This document shows positions 44,438-53,565 of a stretch of 64,000 bases of DNA, one piece after another. Origin of the DNA: Planctomycetia bacterium (GTDB taxonomy: Bacteria > Planctomycetota > Phycisphaerae > UBA1845 > UTPLA1); contig JABTTW010000001.1 of NCBI GenBank assembly GCA_015075745.1, forward strand, positions 1,302,001 to 1,366,000. Reading direction: 5' to 3'. A program made the translations under genes and the position numbers. A model generated the notes under the pieces. The model had not been told where the DNA came from, did not search any database, and was given only the letters and a program-made list of their open reading frames with translations. Every line of letters begins with the position of its first letter. Position 1 is the first letter of the stretch.

Positions 44438-44644
44438 TCACTCGATGTAGCCGAGCCCGCGAAGTCGATCGAGGACGGCCTGATCGGTCTCCTGACCCGT
44501 GCCCTTGGCCTCGTCGAGCTTGGCGAGCTCGTTCTCCAGGGCGTGAGCGATGAACTCATCGACGCTCTGATAGCCCGCGACCTTCGCGTACTTCTTCGCC
44601 CGTTCGAGCAGCGATTTGTCCAGCTTTACGTTTGCACCAAACAC
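44438..44644 (-). CDS. Ribbon-helix-helix-like small protein
   Basis: The protein has 68 residues. The N-terminus (ANVKLDKSLLERAKKYAKVA, then YQSVDEFIAHALENELAKL) matches the MetJ/Arc ribbon-helix-helix fold used for DNA binding or as antitoxin. The tail AVLDRLRGLGYIE is shared with many sulfatase/phosphatase-linked proteins. It lies 31 bases downstream of the phosphatase-like gene. It could regulate the cluster or act on partner proteins. No toxin gene is visible next to it. Confidence 0.8.
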   Translation of the reverse strand: MFGANVKLDKSLLERAKKYAKVAGYQSVDEFIAHALENELAKLDEAKGTGQETDQAVLDRLRGLGYIE

Positions 44645-44675
44645 CTTTCGAGCCCTCCGTTCATGCGACGCGCCG

Positions 44676-46763
44676 TCACTTGGCGGCGACGGCCTTCGCC
44701 GATTCTCCGAACACGTTTTTCCCGGTCATCTGAGCGGGCTTCTCGACGCCGAACTCCGAGAGGATCGTCGGCGCAAGGTCGATCAGCGCCGGACTCTCCG
44801 CCACAATCTTTCGATTGGAGAGCAGGACGCCCGGCACGACGTCATGGGCGATGCAGTGATCGGCGCTCCATGCGCTATCGTTGTCGAACACCACCTGTGG
44901 ATCGAACTCGCCGAGGCAGGTATTCCAGCTTGCCCGGTAACCGCGCTCGTAGCCGACGATCAGGTCCGGCGCATTCTTGGTCTCGGGACCGCTGTAGCAC
45001 TGTTCGGCGCGATAGACCCGGCGAATGACCTGCGCGTCGGTGGCCGGGTCGCGGATCGCCAGGAGTTTTTCGGTGATCTCGTCGAGCAGGGCGTCACGAT
45101 CCCTGGGATCGACGATGCCGTTCTTCTCGCGGCCTTTGAGGTTGAGGTAGAGCCCGTTGAGCCCGAGCCCGTAGGCCTTGGACTTGGCCCAGTCGGCGTC
45201 GATGACGAGGTTTCGAGTGGCGGCGAGATAGCCGGCGTCGCGGAGCCAGGTGTTGAGGCCCACGCAGCGGCTGAAGTTGGAAAAGCCGTGGTCGCTCATG
45301 ACGATGTAGGTGACATCATCGCCGAGTTTCTTGCGACATTGAGCCAGAGCGGCGTCCATCTTCTCATAGACGCTTTCGACGACCTGCATGTATTTCCTGG
45401 CATCCTCCGGCTTGCGCACGGGATGCTTCTCGTCCGAGTCCCACCAGAAGATATGGGCCTGAAGATCGGTGCTGGAATAGTAAAAGAAGAGGACGCCGTC
45501 CTCGAACCGATCGAGGGCGTAGTCCATCATCTTCACGCTCTCTTCGAGGATATTGTCGGATTGGACGCGATACTCCTCATCGGTCATCAGGATCTGTTTG
45601 CGGGCGTTGAACGCCTCGGCGAAGCCCTGGGTGTGATAGGGGCCGATCGCCTCTCCGATCTCGGCGGCGAACTCCGGCGGCTCGCTGACGGCGACCGGCG
45701 AATTCGTCGGGATGAAATTCAGCGGCGTCATGTAGACTTCGACGTCCGGGCGCACCGACTGAAGCAGGAAGCGGGCCATGACACTGATGGACGGGCCGAC
45801 GGGCGTCTTGAGGAAGTGTATCTCCTTCCAGTCGCTCCACTCGCCGACATTGAGCACGAGCTCGACGGATTCGTTCCCGGCGACGCCTTCGTTGACGTAG
45901 ATCAGCTTGGCAACGTCGCGGTCGGGATCGACATAGACTTTCATGTCCGCCATGGTCGGCGGGTTCTTCACCTTGAACTCATTGGGCGGACCGTAGATTT
46001 TTGCGTTGAAGGCCCCGCGCGCCTTATACGGATACAACCGCAGTCGATAACCCTCGGACGCCTTCACTTCGCGGCGCGCCTTGGTCGAGAAGTGCTGAAA
46101 AGTCCCCTGATTGCCGAAGGCATCGGGCACACCCATGCCCGCGAGGCAGCACATGTGATCGTGTTTGGACTCGCTGGGCGGATAATTCGCGGGCAGTTTG
46201 TACATCTGGACGGGAATCGCGCGCTGGTCGAGATAATCCCAGAACGGCGTGCCGCGACGGAGCAGCTCGTTCTCCGCGCTGGCCACCCAGGGCAGGATCA
46301 TGTCCTTGGGCACCTGATAGCTGCCGATTTCATAGGGCTTGGCGTCGCTGCCGCCGTGAATCCGATTGGTCGAGAAATAGGGCGACGCCTGTTTGGCCGG
46401 GTCGCGATGGATGAAGTCGAAGATGCCGTGGACGCCGGGGCCGGCGCCGGTGATGAAGTTCGACCATGCCACGGGACTTTGCGGCGGAATGCTCGTCTCG
46501 AGCGGCTTGAAGCCGCCCTCTTTTTCCAGCCGAGCGAGGTTCGGAAGGCGGCCTTCATCGATCATGCGCCGCAGCAGCTTCGGGTCCATGCCGTCGCAGC
46601 CGAGGATGCAAATCCGCGGATTCTTGTAGGTCTTCCGGCCGGCGGCATCGGCGGATTTTCCGCAGCCGGCCAGCCACGCCATCGGCAGAGAGAGACTCAA
46701 GAGAACAACGGCGGCGATCGCCAAGTGTGCCGCGCGCCGCGTGCTAATTTGAAACAAGCTCAT
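44676..46763 (-). CDS. Alkaline phosphatase superfamily lipoprotein (nucleotide pyrophosphatase/phosphodiesterase type)
   Basis: The protein has 695 residues. The signal ends AWLAGCG with lipidated Cys34, so it is anchored in a membrane. Metal-site motifs are ILGCDGMDPKLL, STDLQAHIFWW, VMSDHGFS and SADHCIAHDVVPG; the nucleophile segment is PPQSPVAWSNFITG. Members hydrolyse phosphodiesters, sulfates or phosphonates with two zinc ions. The start overlaps the preceding related gene by ATGA, so both are co-expressed. It is paralogous to that gene, and substrate choice remains open. Confidence 0.9.
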   Translation of the reverse strand: MSLFQISTRRAAHLAIAAVVLLSLSLPMAWLAGCGKSADAAGRKTYKNPRICILGCDGMDPKLLRRMIDEGRLPNLARLEKEGGFKPLETSIPPQSPVAWSNFITGAGPGVHGIFDFIHRDPAKQASPYFSTNRIHGGSDAKPYEIGSYQVPKDMILPWVASAENELLRRGTPFWDYLDQRAIPVQMYKLPANYPPSESKHDHMCCLAGMGVPDAFGNQGTFQHFSTKARREVKASEGYRLRLYPYKARGAFNAKIYGPPNEFKVKNPPTMADMKVYVDPDRDVAKLIYVNEGVAGNESVELVLNVGEWSDWKEIHFLKTPVGPSISVMARFLLQSVRPDVEVYMTPLNFIPTNSPVAVSEPPEFAAEIGEAIGPYHTQGFAEAFNARKQILMTDEEYRVQSDNILEESVKMMDYALDRFEDGVLFFYYSSTDLQAHIFWWDSDEKHPVRKPEDARKYMQVVESVYEKMDAALAQCRKKLGDDVTYIVMSDHGFSNFSRCVGLNTWLRDAGYLAATRNLVIDADWAKSKAYGLGLNGLYLNLKGREKNGIVDPRDRDALLDEITEKLLAIRDPATDAQVIRRVYRAEQCYSGPETKNAPDLIVGYERGYRASWNTCLGEFDPQVVFDNDSAWSADHCIAHDVVPGVLLSNRKIVAESPALIDLAPTILSEFGVEKPAQMTGKNVFGESAKAVAAK

Positions 46764-48937
46764 TTCGCCCCGACCTCCACCTTGAGCGGTACGCCGTCCA
46801 TGTTTTCCGGCACGCCCACGCCGAAAAGGTCCAGGGCCGTCGGGCCGAGGTCCATGAGCCGAGGCGAATCTGAGGAAATCTTGTGGCTGCAGAACAGGAC
46901 GCCGGGGATCAGATCGGGATCAATGCAGTGATCGCCGCTCCATGCCTTCTTGTTGTCGTGGAAGACGTCGGGCGAAATTTTGCCGATCGCCGTGTCCCAA
47001 CCGACGCGATAGCCGCGGTTGTAACCGACGACGAGGTCGGGTGCGGTGTCGCGGAACGGCCCCTTGTAGCAGACTTCCTTGTCCTGCACGCGCGTTACCG
47101 CGACCTCTCCCGACTTGGGGTCTTTCATGCCGGACATTTTGGAGATGATCTCGGCCTTGAGTTTGCGCATCTCTTCGCCGGACTCAACGATGCCCTGCGA
47201 CTCGCGACCCTTTTGATTGATGAACATGCCGGCGAGGCCGAGGGCGTAGGCCTTCGTCTGCGACCAATCGACGGACGTGAGATACTTCGCGTCGGGCTTC
47301 GCATCGGGCTTCAGCTTCATGTAGCCGTTTTCGATGAGCCAGCGATTCAGATCGATGCCGCGGCGGAAAGGCGAGAAGCCGTGGTCGGAGATGACCATGA
47401 GCATCGAATCGCCCTCGCCGGCATCGAGGACCTTGGACATCGTCTGGCCGACGAGCTTGTCCATGCGGACGTAGAGATCTTCGATCGTCTTTTCGTGCTT
47501 GCTCGGCTGATAGTTAGGATCGAGATTCTTTGGGTGGGCCGGGTGGTCCGGCTCCAGGTAGCGCCAGAACATGTGCTGAATGCGATCGGTGCCGTCGAAG
47601 ACGCAGACGCAGAGCCCGCGGCGCGTGTTTTCCAGCGCGTCGAAGAATTGCTCCTCGCGCTCGTTGTCGATGGAGACGCACTGTTCCAGGAATGCGTCGT
47701 CGTCGATCAGGTCCTCATTCAGCGCCCAGGTATCCTCGGCGAGGCCGAGAGTGGCGTAGCTGCCGTAGCGCTTGGCGAGATAGGTGCTGTAGGCCGTGGG
47801 GAAGGAGATCGGCATGGCCGGCTTCTCCGGATCGAGGTTGATCGGCATGACGTACAGCTCGAACTCCGGCTCGATGGAGATCAGCATGAATCGGCAGATT
47901 CCGTTGACCTTGACACCGGCCCCGGCCTTGAAGGTGACGGTGATCCAGGGGGTGTACTCGCCGATGCGCAGGTCGTAGGCATCGTCGCCGATGGTGAGCT
48001 TCGCGTCGGCCTTCGCTTTGCCCTTGCTCTTGCCGATCTCGACGGTGAAGGGCGCTTTCATCGCGCCGGCGCCTTCCTTGACGCTGTTGTCGGGACCAAC
48101 GAGCTCGCTGCGAACGAGATTGCCCTCGCGCTTGACGACGATCTGCTCGCCGCCGGTTCGCTCGGGTCCGGCGGGTCTGGTGCTGTAGAACGAGAAGAGT
48201 CCCTGAGTTCCGCGCAGGTCGGGCACGCACATCGCGGAGAGTACGACGCCGCGGCACTTTTCCGGCGGCCAGGTGATGGGTACGCGAATGACCGAGGTGA
48301 AGATGCCGTGTTCGCCGAGGGTGTTCCAGAAGGGCTTACCCTTGCGAAGCAGGCGAATCTCGGGCTTGTTCAGCGGGAAGGTGTACTTGCCGAGCTTGAT
48401 GGTCTTGGTCGGCGAATGGATCGACACGGAAGAGAGATTCGGCAGATAGGTGCGCCGATCGCTGTTGAGAAAGTCGTAGATGTTGTGCTTGCCGGGATTG
48501 ACGCCAGTGAGAAAGCTCGACCAGGCGACGGGGGAGAGCGGCGGCGTGACGGTGCCGAGTTTCTTGTAGCAGCCCATCTTGCCGAGGCGCTCGAGGTTCG
48601 GCATCTTGCCTTCGGCGATGAACTTTTCGGCGAGGCTGGGTTCGAGGCCGTCGAGCCCGAGAATGACCAGTCGTCGGACTTTTGCCTGGGAAAATGCCTT
48701 GCGCCCCTTGATCGCCCGAATCACCCAACGAATCGGCCAGACCAGAATTGCCAGGAGGGCCAGAAACATCGTCCAGACGATGACGAAGAGCGATGACGCG
48801 AGGGCGAAACCGGCGCCCGGGCCGATGTACGCGTGGGCGTCACTCGTCGAAGCCAGAAGACATGCGGCGGCGATGAGAATAAGGAGAGCCGGTCTGGCCG
48901 GGGCGGACCGGCGCGTTTCACTAGGAGATTGATGCAT
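46760..48937 (-). CDS. Alkaline phosphatase superfamily membrane protein
   Basis: The protein has 725 residues from ATG 48937, giving a signal-like helix (ALLILIAAACLLAS) and a second helix (~46-68, FALASSLFVIVWTMFLALLA). The frame stays open upstream but lacks support. Motifs mirror the downstream paralogue: ILGLDGLEPSLA, SPVAWSSFLTG, FDGTDRIQHMFWR, VISDHGFSPF and SGDHCIDPDLIPG. It is probably a periplasmic domain tethered to the membrane. Together with 44676-46763, 44438 and 43583 it forms a four-gene minus-strand set. The 261-base gap upstream separates it from the LacI gene. Confidence 0.9.
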   Translation of the reverse strand: MHQSPSETRRSAPARPALLILIAAACLLASTSDAHAYIGPGAGFALASSLFVIVWTMFLALLAILVWPIRWVIRAIKGRKAFSQAKVRRLVILGLDGLEPSLAEKFIAEGKMPNLERLGKMGCYKKLGTVTPPLSPVAWSSFLTGVNPGKHNIYDFLNSDRRTYLPNLSSVSIHSPTKTIKLGKYTFPLNKPEIRLLRKGKPFWNTLGEHGIFTSVIRVPITWPPEKCRGVVLSAMCVPDLRGTQGLFSFYSTRPAGPERTGGEQIVVKREGNLVRSELVGPDNSVKEGAGAMKAPFTVEIGKSKGKAKADAKLTIGDDAYDLRIGEYTPWITVTFKAGAGVKVNGICRFMLISIEPEFELYVMPINLDPEKPAMPISFPTAYSTYLAKRYGSYATLGLAEDTWALNEDLIDDDAFLEQCVSIDNEREEQFFDALENTRRGLCVCVFDGTDRIQHMFWRYLEPDHPAHPKNLDPNYQPSKHEKTIEDLYVRMDKLVGQTMSKVLDAGEGDSMLMVISDHGFSPFRRGIDLNRWLIENGYMKLKPDAKPDAKYLTSVDWSQTKAYALGLAGMFINQKGRESQGIVESGEEMRKLKAEIISKMSGMKDPKSGEVAVTRVQDKEVCYKGPFRDTAPDLVVGYNRGYRVGWDTAIGKISPDVFHDNKKAWSGDHCIDPDLIPGVLFCSHKISSDSPRLMDLGPTALDLFGVGVPENMDGVPLKVEVGAK

Positions 48938-49198
48938 AGAGATACTGAACGGCAAACCAGCCGCCTCACTTGATGCCCCCATGAATGCCGGCGGCCGCAC
49001 GTTTTCGGTCGAAGGCATTCCAGTCCGATATGCCCGGCCACAGCAGCGGCAGGCAGCGGAAAGGAGTATACCCCGCGCCGGGCCGACCGTCGAGATTGCC
49101 GGTGGATCGGGCGACGAATTAAGCATGAATTGTGGGGATGGATGTCCCTCATCTGAAGGACGTGGTCCGGGGAAAATGAACTCGGACGGCGCGGCGGA

Positions 49199-50260
49199 TC
49201 AGGCGGTGACGCGCTGTGGGGCCGGTGGAGCGGTCGAATTGCGCACGATGAGGTTCGCGGGAAGTTTGATCTTGATGGGCTCGCGTCCGGACACTTCGCG
49301 CCGCTCGCTGATCTCGTCGAAGAGCAGGTCCAGCGCGGTCTCGGCCATGGCGCGGATGTCGATCTTCAGGGTGGTCAGCGCGGGCCGAAAGAACCCGGCC
49401 AGCTTGATGTCGTTCGAGCCGATGATCGACACGTCACGCGGAACCTCCAGTCGCATCTCCTGGGCGCCGCTGATCGCGGCGATGGCGATCTCATCATTGA
49501 TGCACATCACGCCGGTCGTATCGGGCCAGCGCGTGAGCAATTGCTGAATCGCGGCCGGTCCCATCGTCGCATCGGAGCAGGCCTGCTGGCGCAGTCGCAG
49601 GCCGGGGAGTCCGTAGTCCTTCAAGGCCTGCTCAATGCCGCTCTGGCGGAGGGCGAACCATTTGGGTTCGTCCTCGGCGCGGGGACCGCCGAGATAGCCG
49701 AGATGCCGATGACCCAGCTCAAGCAGATGACAGGCCGCGTGAAAGCTGAACGCGCTGATGTCCGGGCTTACTTCGTTGAAGACATTTTGTTCGACGGCGC
49801 TGTGAATGAGGACGGTCGGCGCCTGGTAGTGTACGCCGAACATTCGCTCTCCGAAGGGATCGGTGTAGAACTCCTCCGGCGGGGCAATGACCACGGCGCC
49901 GGCGAGGCGGAAATTTCGCAGGGCCTGATGGAAACTTGTGATCGACTGACAACTGATCACGCCGTACTTGCGGCGTTCGATCGACCGCGAGACATAGTCC
50001 ACCAGCTCGGCGAGGTAATGATGACTGGAGATATGCTCGGCGAACATGACGATGGTGCTGAGCTGCTCGCCGCGCAGGCTTCGGGCCATCAGGTTGGGCT
50101 GGTACCCCATGTCCCGGGCGGCCTCACGACAGAGCTTCGCGGTCTCCGGACTGACCAGATTGGCCTTACCCGAGAGGGCCCGCGAGACGGTCATGGCGGA
50201 GAAGCCGAGCCGATCGGCGATGTCTTTGAGGGTGACGTTCTTGCTCTTGCGATCGCTCAT
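49199..50260 (-). CDS. LacI family transcriptional regulator
   Basis: The protein has 353 residues. The N-terminal helix-turn-helix is complete: TLKDIADRLGFSAMTVSRAL with the hinge region NLMARSLRG. The periplasmic-binding-protein fold follows (IVMFAEHISSHHYLAELVDY, GVMCINDEIAIAAISG, VSIIGSNDIKLAGFFRP). It binds a small effector, usually a sugar, to control a nearby transport or catabolic operon. The regulated genes are not obvious. An imperfect palindrome 55 bases upstream of the start is a candidate operator, suggesting autoregulation. Confidence 0.95.
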   Translation of the reverse strand: MSDRKSKNVTLKDIADRLGFSAMTVSRALSGKANLVSPETAKLCREAARDMGYQPNLMARSLRGEQLSTIVMFAEHISSHHYLAELVDYVSRSIERRKYGVISCQSITSFHQALRNFRLAGAVVIAPPEEFYTDPFGERMFGVHYQAPTVLIHSAVEQNVFNEVSPDISAFSFHAACHLLELGHRHLGYLGGPRAEDEPKWFALRQSGIEQALKDYGLPGLRLRQQACSDATMGPAAIQQLLTRWPDTTGVMCINDEIAIAAISGAQEMRLEVPRDVSIIGSNDIKLAGFFRPALTTLKIDIRAMAETALDLLFDEISERREVSGREPIKIKLPANLIVRNSTAPPAPQRVTA

Positions 50261-50314
50261 ATTGAGCCGGGGGGAGGAAAGATTGTGACGCCTATCGTTT
50301 GAAACTTGGCTCGC

Positions 50315-50353
50315 GTAACAGTTATACCAGCCGCTTGGCTGTATAAGAGTAAC
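50315..50353. promoter_or_regulatory. Candidate LacI-type operator or hairpin
   Basis: GTAACAGTTATACCAGCC, GCTT and GGCTGTATAAGAGTAAC form an imperfect inverted repeat of about 17 bases per arm; the inner part (TTATAC.AGCC with GGCT.GTATAA) is exact apart from one unpaired base. It lies between the LacI start (50260) and the SulP stop (50430). The odd spacing could also be a short transcription terminator for the SulP gene. Confidence 0.45.
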
Positions 50354-50429
50354 ATATTATCCGGCTTCACGGGAGGAAAATCCGAGTTCCGGCGGCGTGG
50401 ACCGATATTGGGGATGGCTGTGAGGGCGT

Positions 50430-52208
50430 TTATTGACCGTCCGGTTTGTCTGCAGGACTTGGCTGAAATTCCGAATGCCGCGCCCAGGCGAGGGCCGTCG
50501 CGTCGCTTAACGATCTTCGAACCGTCAGCCAGGCGCGATGCTGCTTTTCCCATCCGGCCCTGGCGATCGCCCTGAGCGGTTCCGGCTGCACCCCGGCGAT
50601 GATGACGTAAATCTCGCTCTTTCTCAGGCGTTCGATGGAGGATTCCAGGTTCACCAGACCCGTTGCGTCGATGATCGGCACGGCGGTCAGATCGAGGATG
50701 ACCGTCCCAATCCCCCGCTGCACGGTCCGGAGTGCACTCATCGCCTTCTGGGCCGCGCCGAAGAAGAGCGGCCCACCGATTTGATAGACAATCGCACTTG
50801 GCGGCAGATGAATCTCCGCCTGCTCGCTCGATGCGGCGACGAGATTCACACTGGAAACATCAGCCATGCGGCGCATGAACAGGATCGCCGCGAGTACGAC
50901 GCCCACCGATACGGACACCACCATGTCGAAGATCACCGTCAGCAGGAAACACACCAGAAGCACAAACACGTCGCCGCGCGGACCCGTCCGCAATACGTAA
51001 AAGAAGTGCTTTAATTCGCTCATGTTCCAGGCGACCATGAGCAGCAGCGCCGCCATCGATGCCATCGGCAGGTATCCAAGCAAGGGCGCCACCAGCAAAA
51101 CCGCCGCGAGGATAAACAGGGCGTGGCTGACAGCCGCGAACGGCGAACGCGCCCCGCAGCGAATATTCATCGCGGTTCGGGCAATCGCCCCCGTCGCGGC
51201 GAATCCGCCGAAAAAGGGCGCGACGATGTTTCCGACGCCCTGTCCGATCAGCTCCGCGTCGGGATCGTGGCGCAGGCCGGTCATGCCGTCGGAAACGACG
51301 GCTGACAAGAGCGACTCAATCGCCCCCAGCATGGCGATAGCAAAGGCCGAACCGATGAGACTGCGAATCAGATCGACCGAAAGGACGAGTTGCTGCCCGT
51401 CGGGTCCCGGCACCGCCCACGGGAGCATGGGCATCGGCGGAAGCTGCGGAATGCCGTGATGTGTGACACCGCCCAGCGTGATGGTGAACCGCGAGTTAAT
51501 CGTCGCTACATCAAGGCCCATCAAGTAGGCAATGATCCCCGCCGCCGGCAGTGCGATAAGCGGTGAAGGAATAACCTTCGTGAACTTGGGAAGCAGGAAG
51601 AGAACACCCAGCGACCCCAGGCCGATCGCCACATCCGGAATGTGAAACGTCGGCGCCGCGGCCACGATGGCCTGCACTTTCCCGATGTAGCTCTCCGGCA
51701 TTTCGGCGATGTTCAGTCCGAAGAAATCCTTAATCTGCAGTGTGGCGATCACGACCGCAATTCCGCTGGTGAAGCCGGTCGTGACGGGGTAGGGGATGAA
51801 TTCGATGAGCCGTCCGAACTTCGCCAGCCCGGCCGCGACCAGCAGCCCGCCGGCCATGATCGTCGCCAGCAGCAGCCCGCCGAGGCCGAACTTGGCTGAG
51901 ATCGGCGCCAGCACGACGACGAATGCCGCCGTCGGACCGGTTACCTGAACCGATGAACCTCCCAACAGCGCGGTGAGGGCGCCTGCCACGATCGCGGTGT
52001 AGATACCGTGCTGCGGCGGAACTCCGGATGCGATCGCCAGCGCCATGGAAAGCGGCAGCGCGACAACGGCAACCACGATCCCGGCCAGGACGTCGCCGCG
52101 CAAATCTCGCAGGCTGTAGCCCACCCTAAATGTTCTGCGAATCGCACTGGCAAAGGTGGTTGTCGACGGCGCGAGTGCTGCAAGTGCGGTGCGATGTTGT
52201 TCAGGCAT
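50430..52208 (-). CDS. SulP family inorganic anion transporter with STAS domain
   Basis: The protein has 592 residues from ATG 52208, preceded by AAGGAAGG; an in-frame extension adds 22 residues without a better start. About eleven membrane helices include the SulP signature VVAVVALPLSMALAIASG, GIYTAIVAGALTALLGGSSV and FTSGIAVVIATLQI. The C-terminal STAS domain is at ~460-560 (VILDLTAVPIIDATGLVNLE). The family moves sulfate, bicarbonate or related anions, often with sodium. The STAS domain regulates it. It is upstream, on the same strand, of the LacI gene but probably transcribed alone. Confidence 0.95.
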   Translation of the reverse strand: MPEQHRTALAALAPSTTTFASAIRRTFRVGYSLRDLRGDVLAGIVVAVVALPLSMALAIASGVPPQHGIYTAIVAGALTALLGGSSVQVTGPTAAFVVVLAPISAKFGLGGLLLATIMAGGLLVAAGLAKFGRLIEFIPYPVTTGFTSGIAVVIATLQIKDFFGLNIAEMPESYIGKVQAIVAAAPTFHIPDVAIGLGSLGVLFLLPKFTKVIPSPLIALPAAGIIAYLMGLDVATINSRFTITLGGVTHHGIPQLPPMPMLPWAVPGPDGQQLVLSVDLIRSLIGSAFAIAMLGAIESLLSAVVSDGMTGLRHDPDAELIGQGVGNIVAPFFGGFAATGAIARTAMNIRCGARSPFAAVSHALFILAAVLLVAPLLGYLPMASMAALLLMVAWNMSELKHFFYVLRTGPRGDVFVLLVCFLLTVIFDMVVSVSVGVVLAAILFMRRMADVSSVNLVAASSEQAEIHLPPSAIVYQIGGPLFFGAAQKAMSALRTVQRGIGTVILDLTAVPIIDATGLVNLESSIERLRKSEIYVIIAGVQPEPLRAIARAGWEKQHRAWLTVRRSLSDATALAWARHSEFQPSPADKPDGQ

Positions 52209-52545
52209 GGGTGCGGCCTTCCTTCGAGGCCTTGTTTTCGCGTTTTTGGCACGAAACGTCCGAAACGATACCACCGCTTCGCCACGCGTCCAGTCCAGCG
52301 CACCCTGCTGTCCCGCATCTCCGATGCTTTACCGCGTTGCAGCAAATCAACACGACTCACTTCCAAAAGCAACATCAATCCCCTGATATCACGCGATCGG
52401 ACGTGGAAACGGACCCGGGATGGATTCGCCAAAGCCCGCACTGTTCATGACCCGTTCTTAGCGGACTCATCACCGGACGCCACGCCGTTTGACCGGCGGC
52501 ACGGCGCTTGCCCAGTCTCTCATCAGTTCGAGGGGGGAAATCAAC

Positions 52546-52689
52546 ATGTCCATCGCACTTTGCGGCGCCGCCGTTGTCTCGGTGATTTTGTTCGGCTTCT
52601 CGGCCGTCCCGTTCAGCGTCGTCCTCGGCGCTGTCGCCGCATTTTTCGTGATGCGGCCCCGTCGAAAGCCCTGGCCGAACGTTGAGTGA
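52546..52689 (+). CDS. Small membrane protein of 47 residues
   Basis: ATG at 52546 follows GAGGGGGGAAATCAAC, a strong ribosome-binding site. The peptide has one or two hydrophobic helices (ALCGAAVVSVILFGFSAVPF and SVVLGAVAAFFVM) and ends in a basic RPRRKPWPNVE tail. It is found alone between the divergent SulP gene and the LipM-like gene. No family is recognised. Small helices like this often serve as subunits or regulators. Confidence 0.6.
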   Translation: MSIALCGAAVVSVILFGFSAVPFSVVLGAVAAFFVMRPRRKPWPNVE

Positions 52690-52763
52690 TGGCCGTCTGG
52701 GGCGGTGATCGCTTCCTGTCGCGCCGCCCGGTGCGCGGGGCCTGAACCTGCTAACATGCCCAT

Positions 52764-53564
52764 GTGGAAAATGCCCGACTGATTGTGGACCGCGCGCCCT
52801 ATCCCGGCGGCGCGGAGAACATGGCTCGTGACGAGGCCCTGCTCACGGCGTGTACGCGACCGGATCATCCGGTGGTGCTGCGCTTTTATGGATGGCATGA
52901 ACCGACGATCTCGCTTGGCTACTTTCAGGAATTCGCCGATCTTGAAACACTGGAGCAGCCGGCGAGGGATCTGTCTGTCGTTCGCCGCACGACCGGCGGC
53001 GGAGCCATTCTGCACGATCTCGAAGTGACTTATTCGCTCGTCATTCCGATCACTCATCCGCTCGTCGCCGGAAGACCCAATTCACTCTATCGCCTGGCGC
53101 ACGAGGCGATCATTCGCACGATCGGACATGGGACACGTATGCTGGGGACAAAGAACGACTCGTGCGACGCCCCGCTTTCGGAAATCTCGGGATCATCGCA
53201 GCGCGGGCCCTTTTTTTGCTTTGAGCGCCGTCACGATCTCGATGTCGTCGTCGATGATCCGCATGGGCCGGCGGGCGTCTCGAAGATCGCGGGGTCTGCA
53301 CAGCGCCGCACCAGGACGGCGATCCTTCAGCACGGCTCGATCATGCTCGACAGCCGGTATGCCCAGCAGAAAGTGTGCACCTGGTCGGGCCCTGCCGGGG
53401 CGATTGGATACGATCAGTCGGTGTCGCGACTGGCTGTCTCGTTTGGCAAGGCGCTTGAGATGGAATTCGTGTCCAGCGAGTGGAAGGACGACGAGTTGGA
53501 ATCCACCCGCCAATTCACGAGGGTCTACGCGAGCGACGATTGGACTTTGCGACGTACGCGATAG
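52764..53564 (+). CDS. lipM: LipM-type octanoyltransferase / lipoate-protein ligase A family protein
   Basis: The protein has 266 residues from GTG 52764. The BPL/LPL fold shows VVLRFYGWHEPTISLGYFQ, SVVRRTTGGGAILHDLE, Cys152 in GPFFCFERRHDLDVVV and Lys174 in VSKIAGSAQRRTRTAILQHG. The Cys in the CF-x5-DL context is the acyl-enzyme residue of LipM rather than an LplA feature. LipM moves octanoate from ACP to the GcvH lipoyl domain in the cytoplasm, starting lipoate synthesis. The lipoyl synthase gene is not adjacent. The mechanism is inferred from the Cys position. Confidence 0.75.
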   Translation: MENARLIVDRAPYPGGAENMARDEALLTACTRPDHPVVLRFYGWHEPTISLGYFQEFADLETLEQPARDLSVVRRTTGGGAILHDLEVTYSLVIPITHPLVAGRPNSLYRLAHEAIIRTIGHGTRMLGTKNDSCDAPLSEISGSSQRGPFFCFERRHDLDVVVDDPHGPAGVSKIAGSAQRRTRTAILQHGSIMLDSRYAQQKVCTWSGPAGAIGYDQSVSRLAVSFGKALEMEFVSSEWKDDELESTRQFTRVYASDDWTLRRTR

Positions 53565-53565
53565 G

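Noticed and set aside
44438..44644. Toxin-antitoxin module around the ribbon-helix-helix gene
   Set aside because: No adjacent toxin-sized gene exists; neighbours are a 695-residue phosphatase-like protein and a membrane protein.
44616..48796. Plus-strand frames of 640-770 codons opposite the two phosphatase-superfamily genes
   Set aside because: They mirror the codon bias of the minus-strand genes, which carry complete metal-site motifs.
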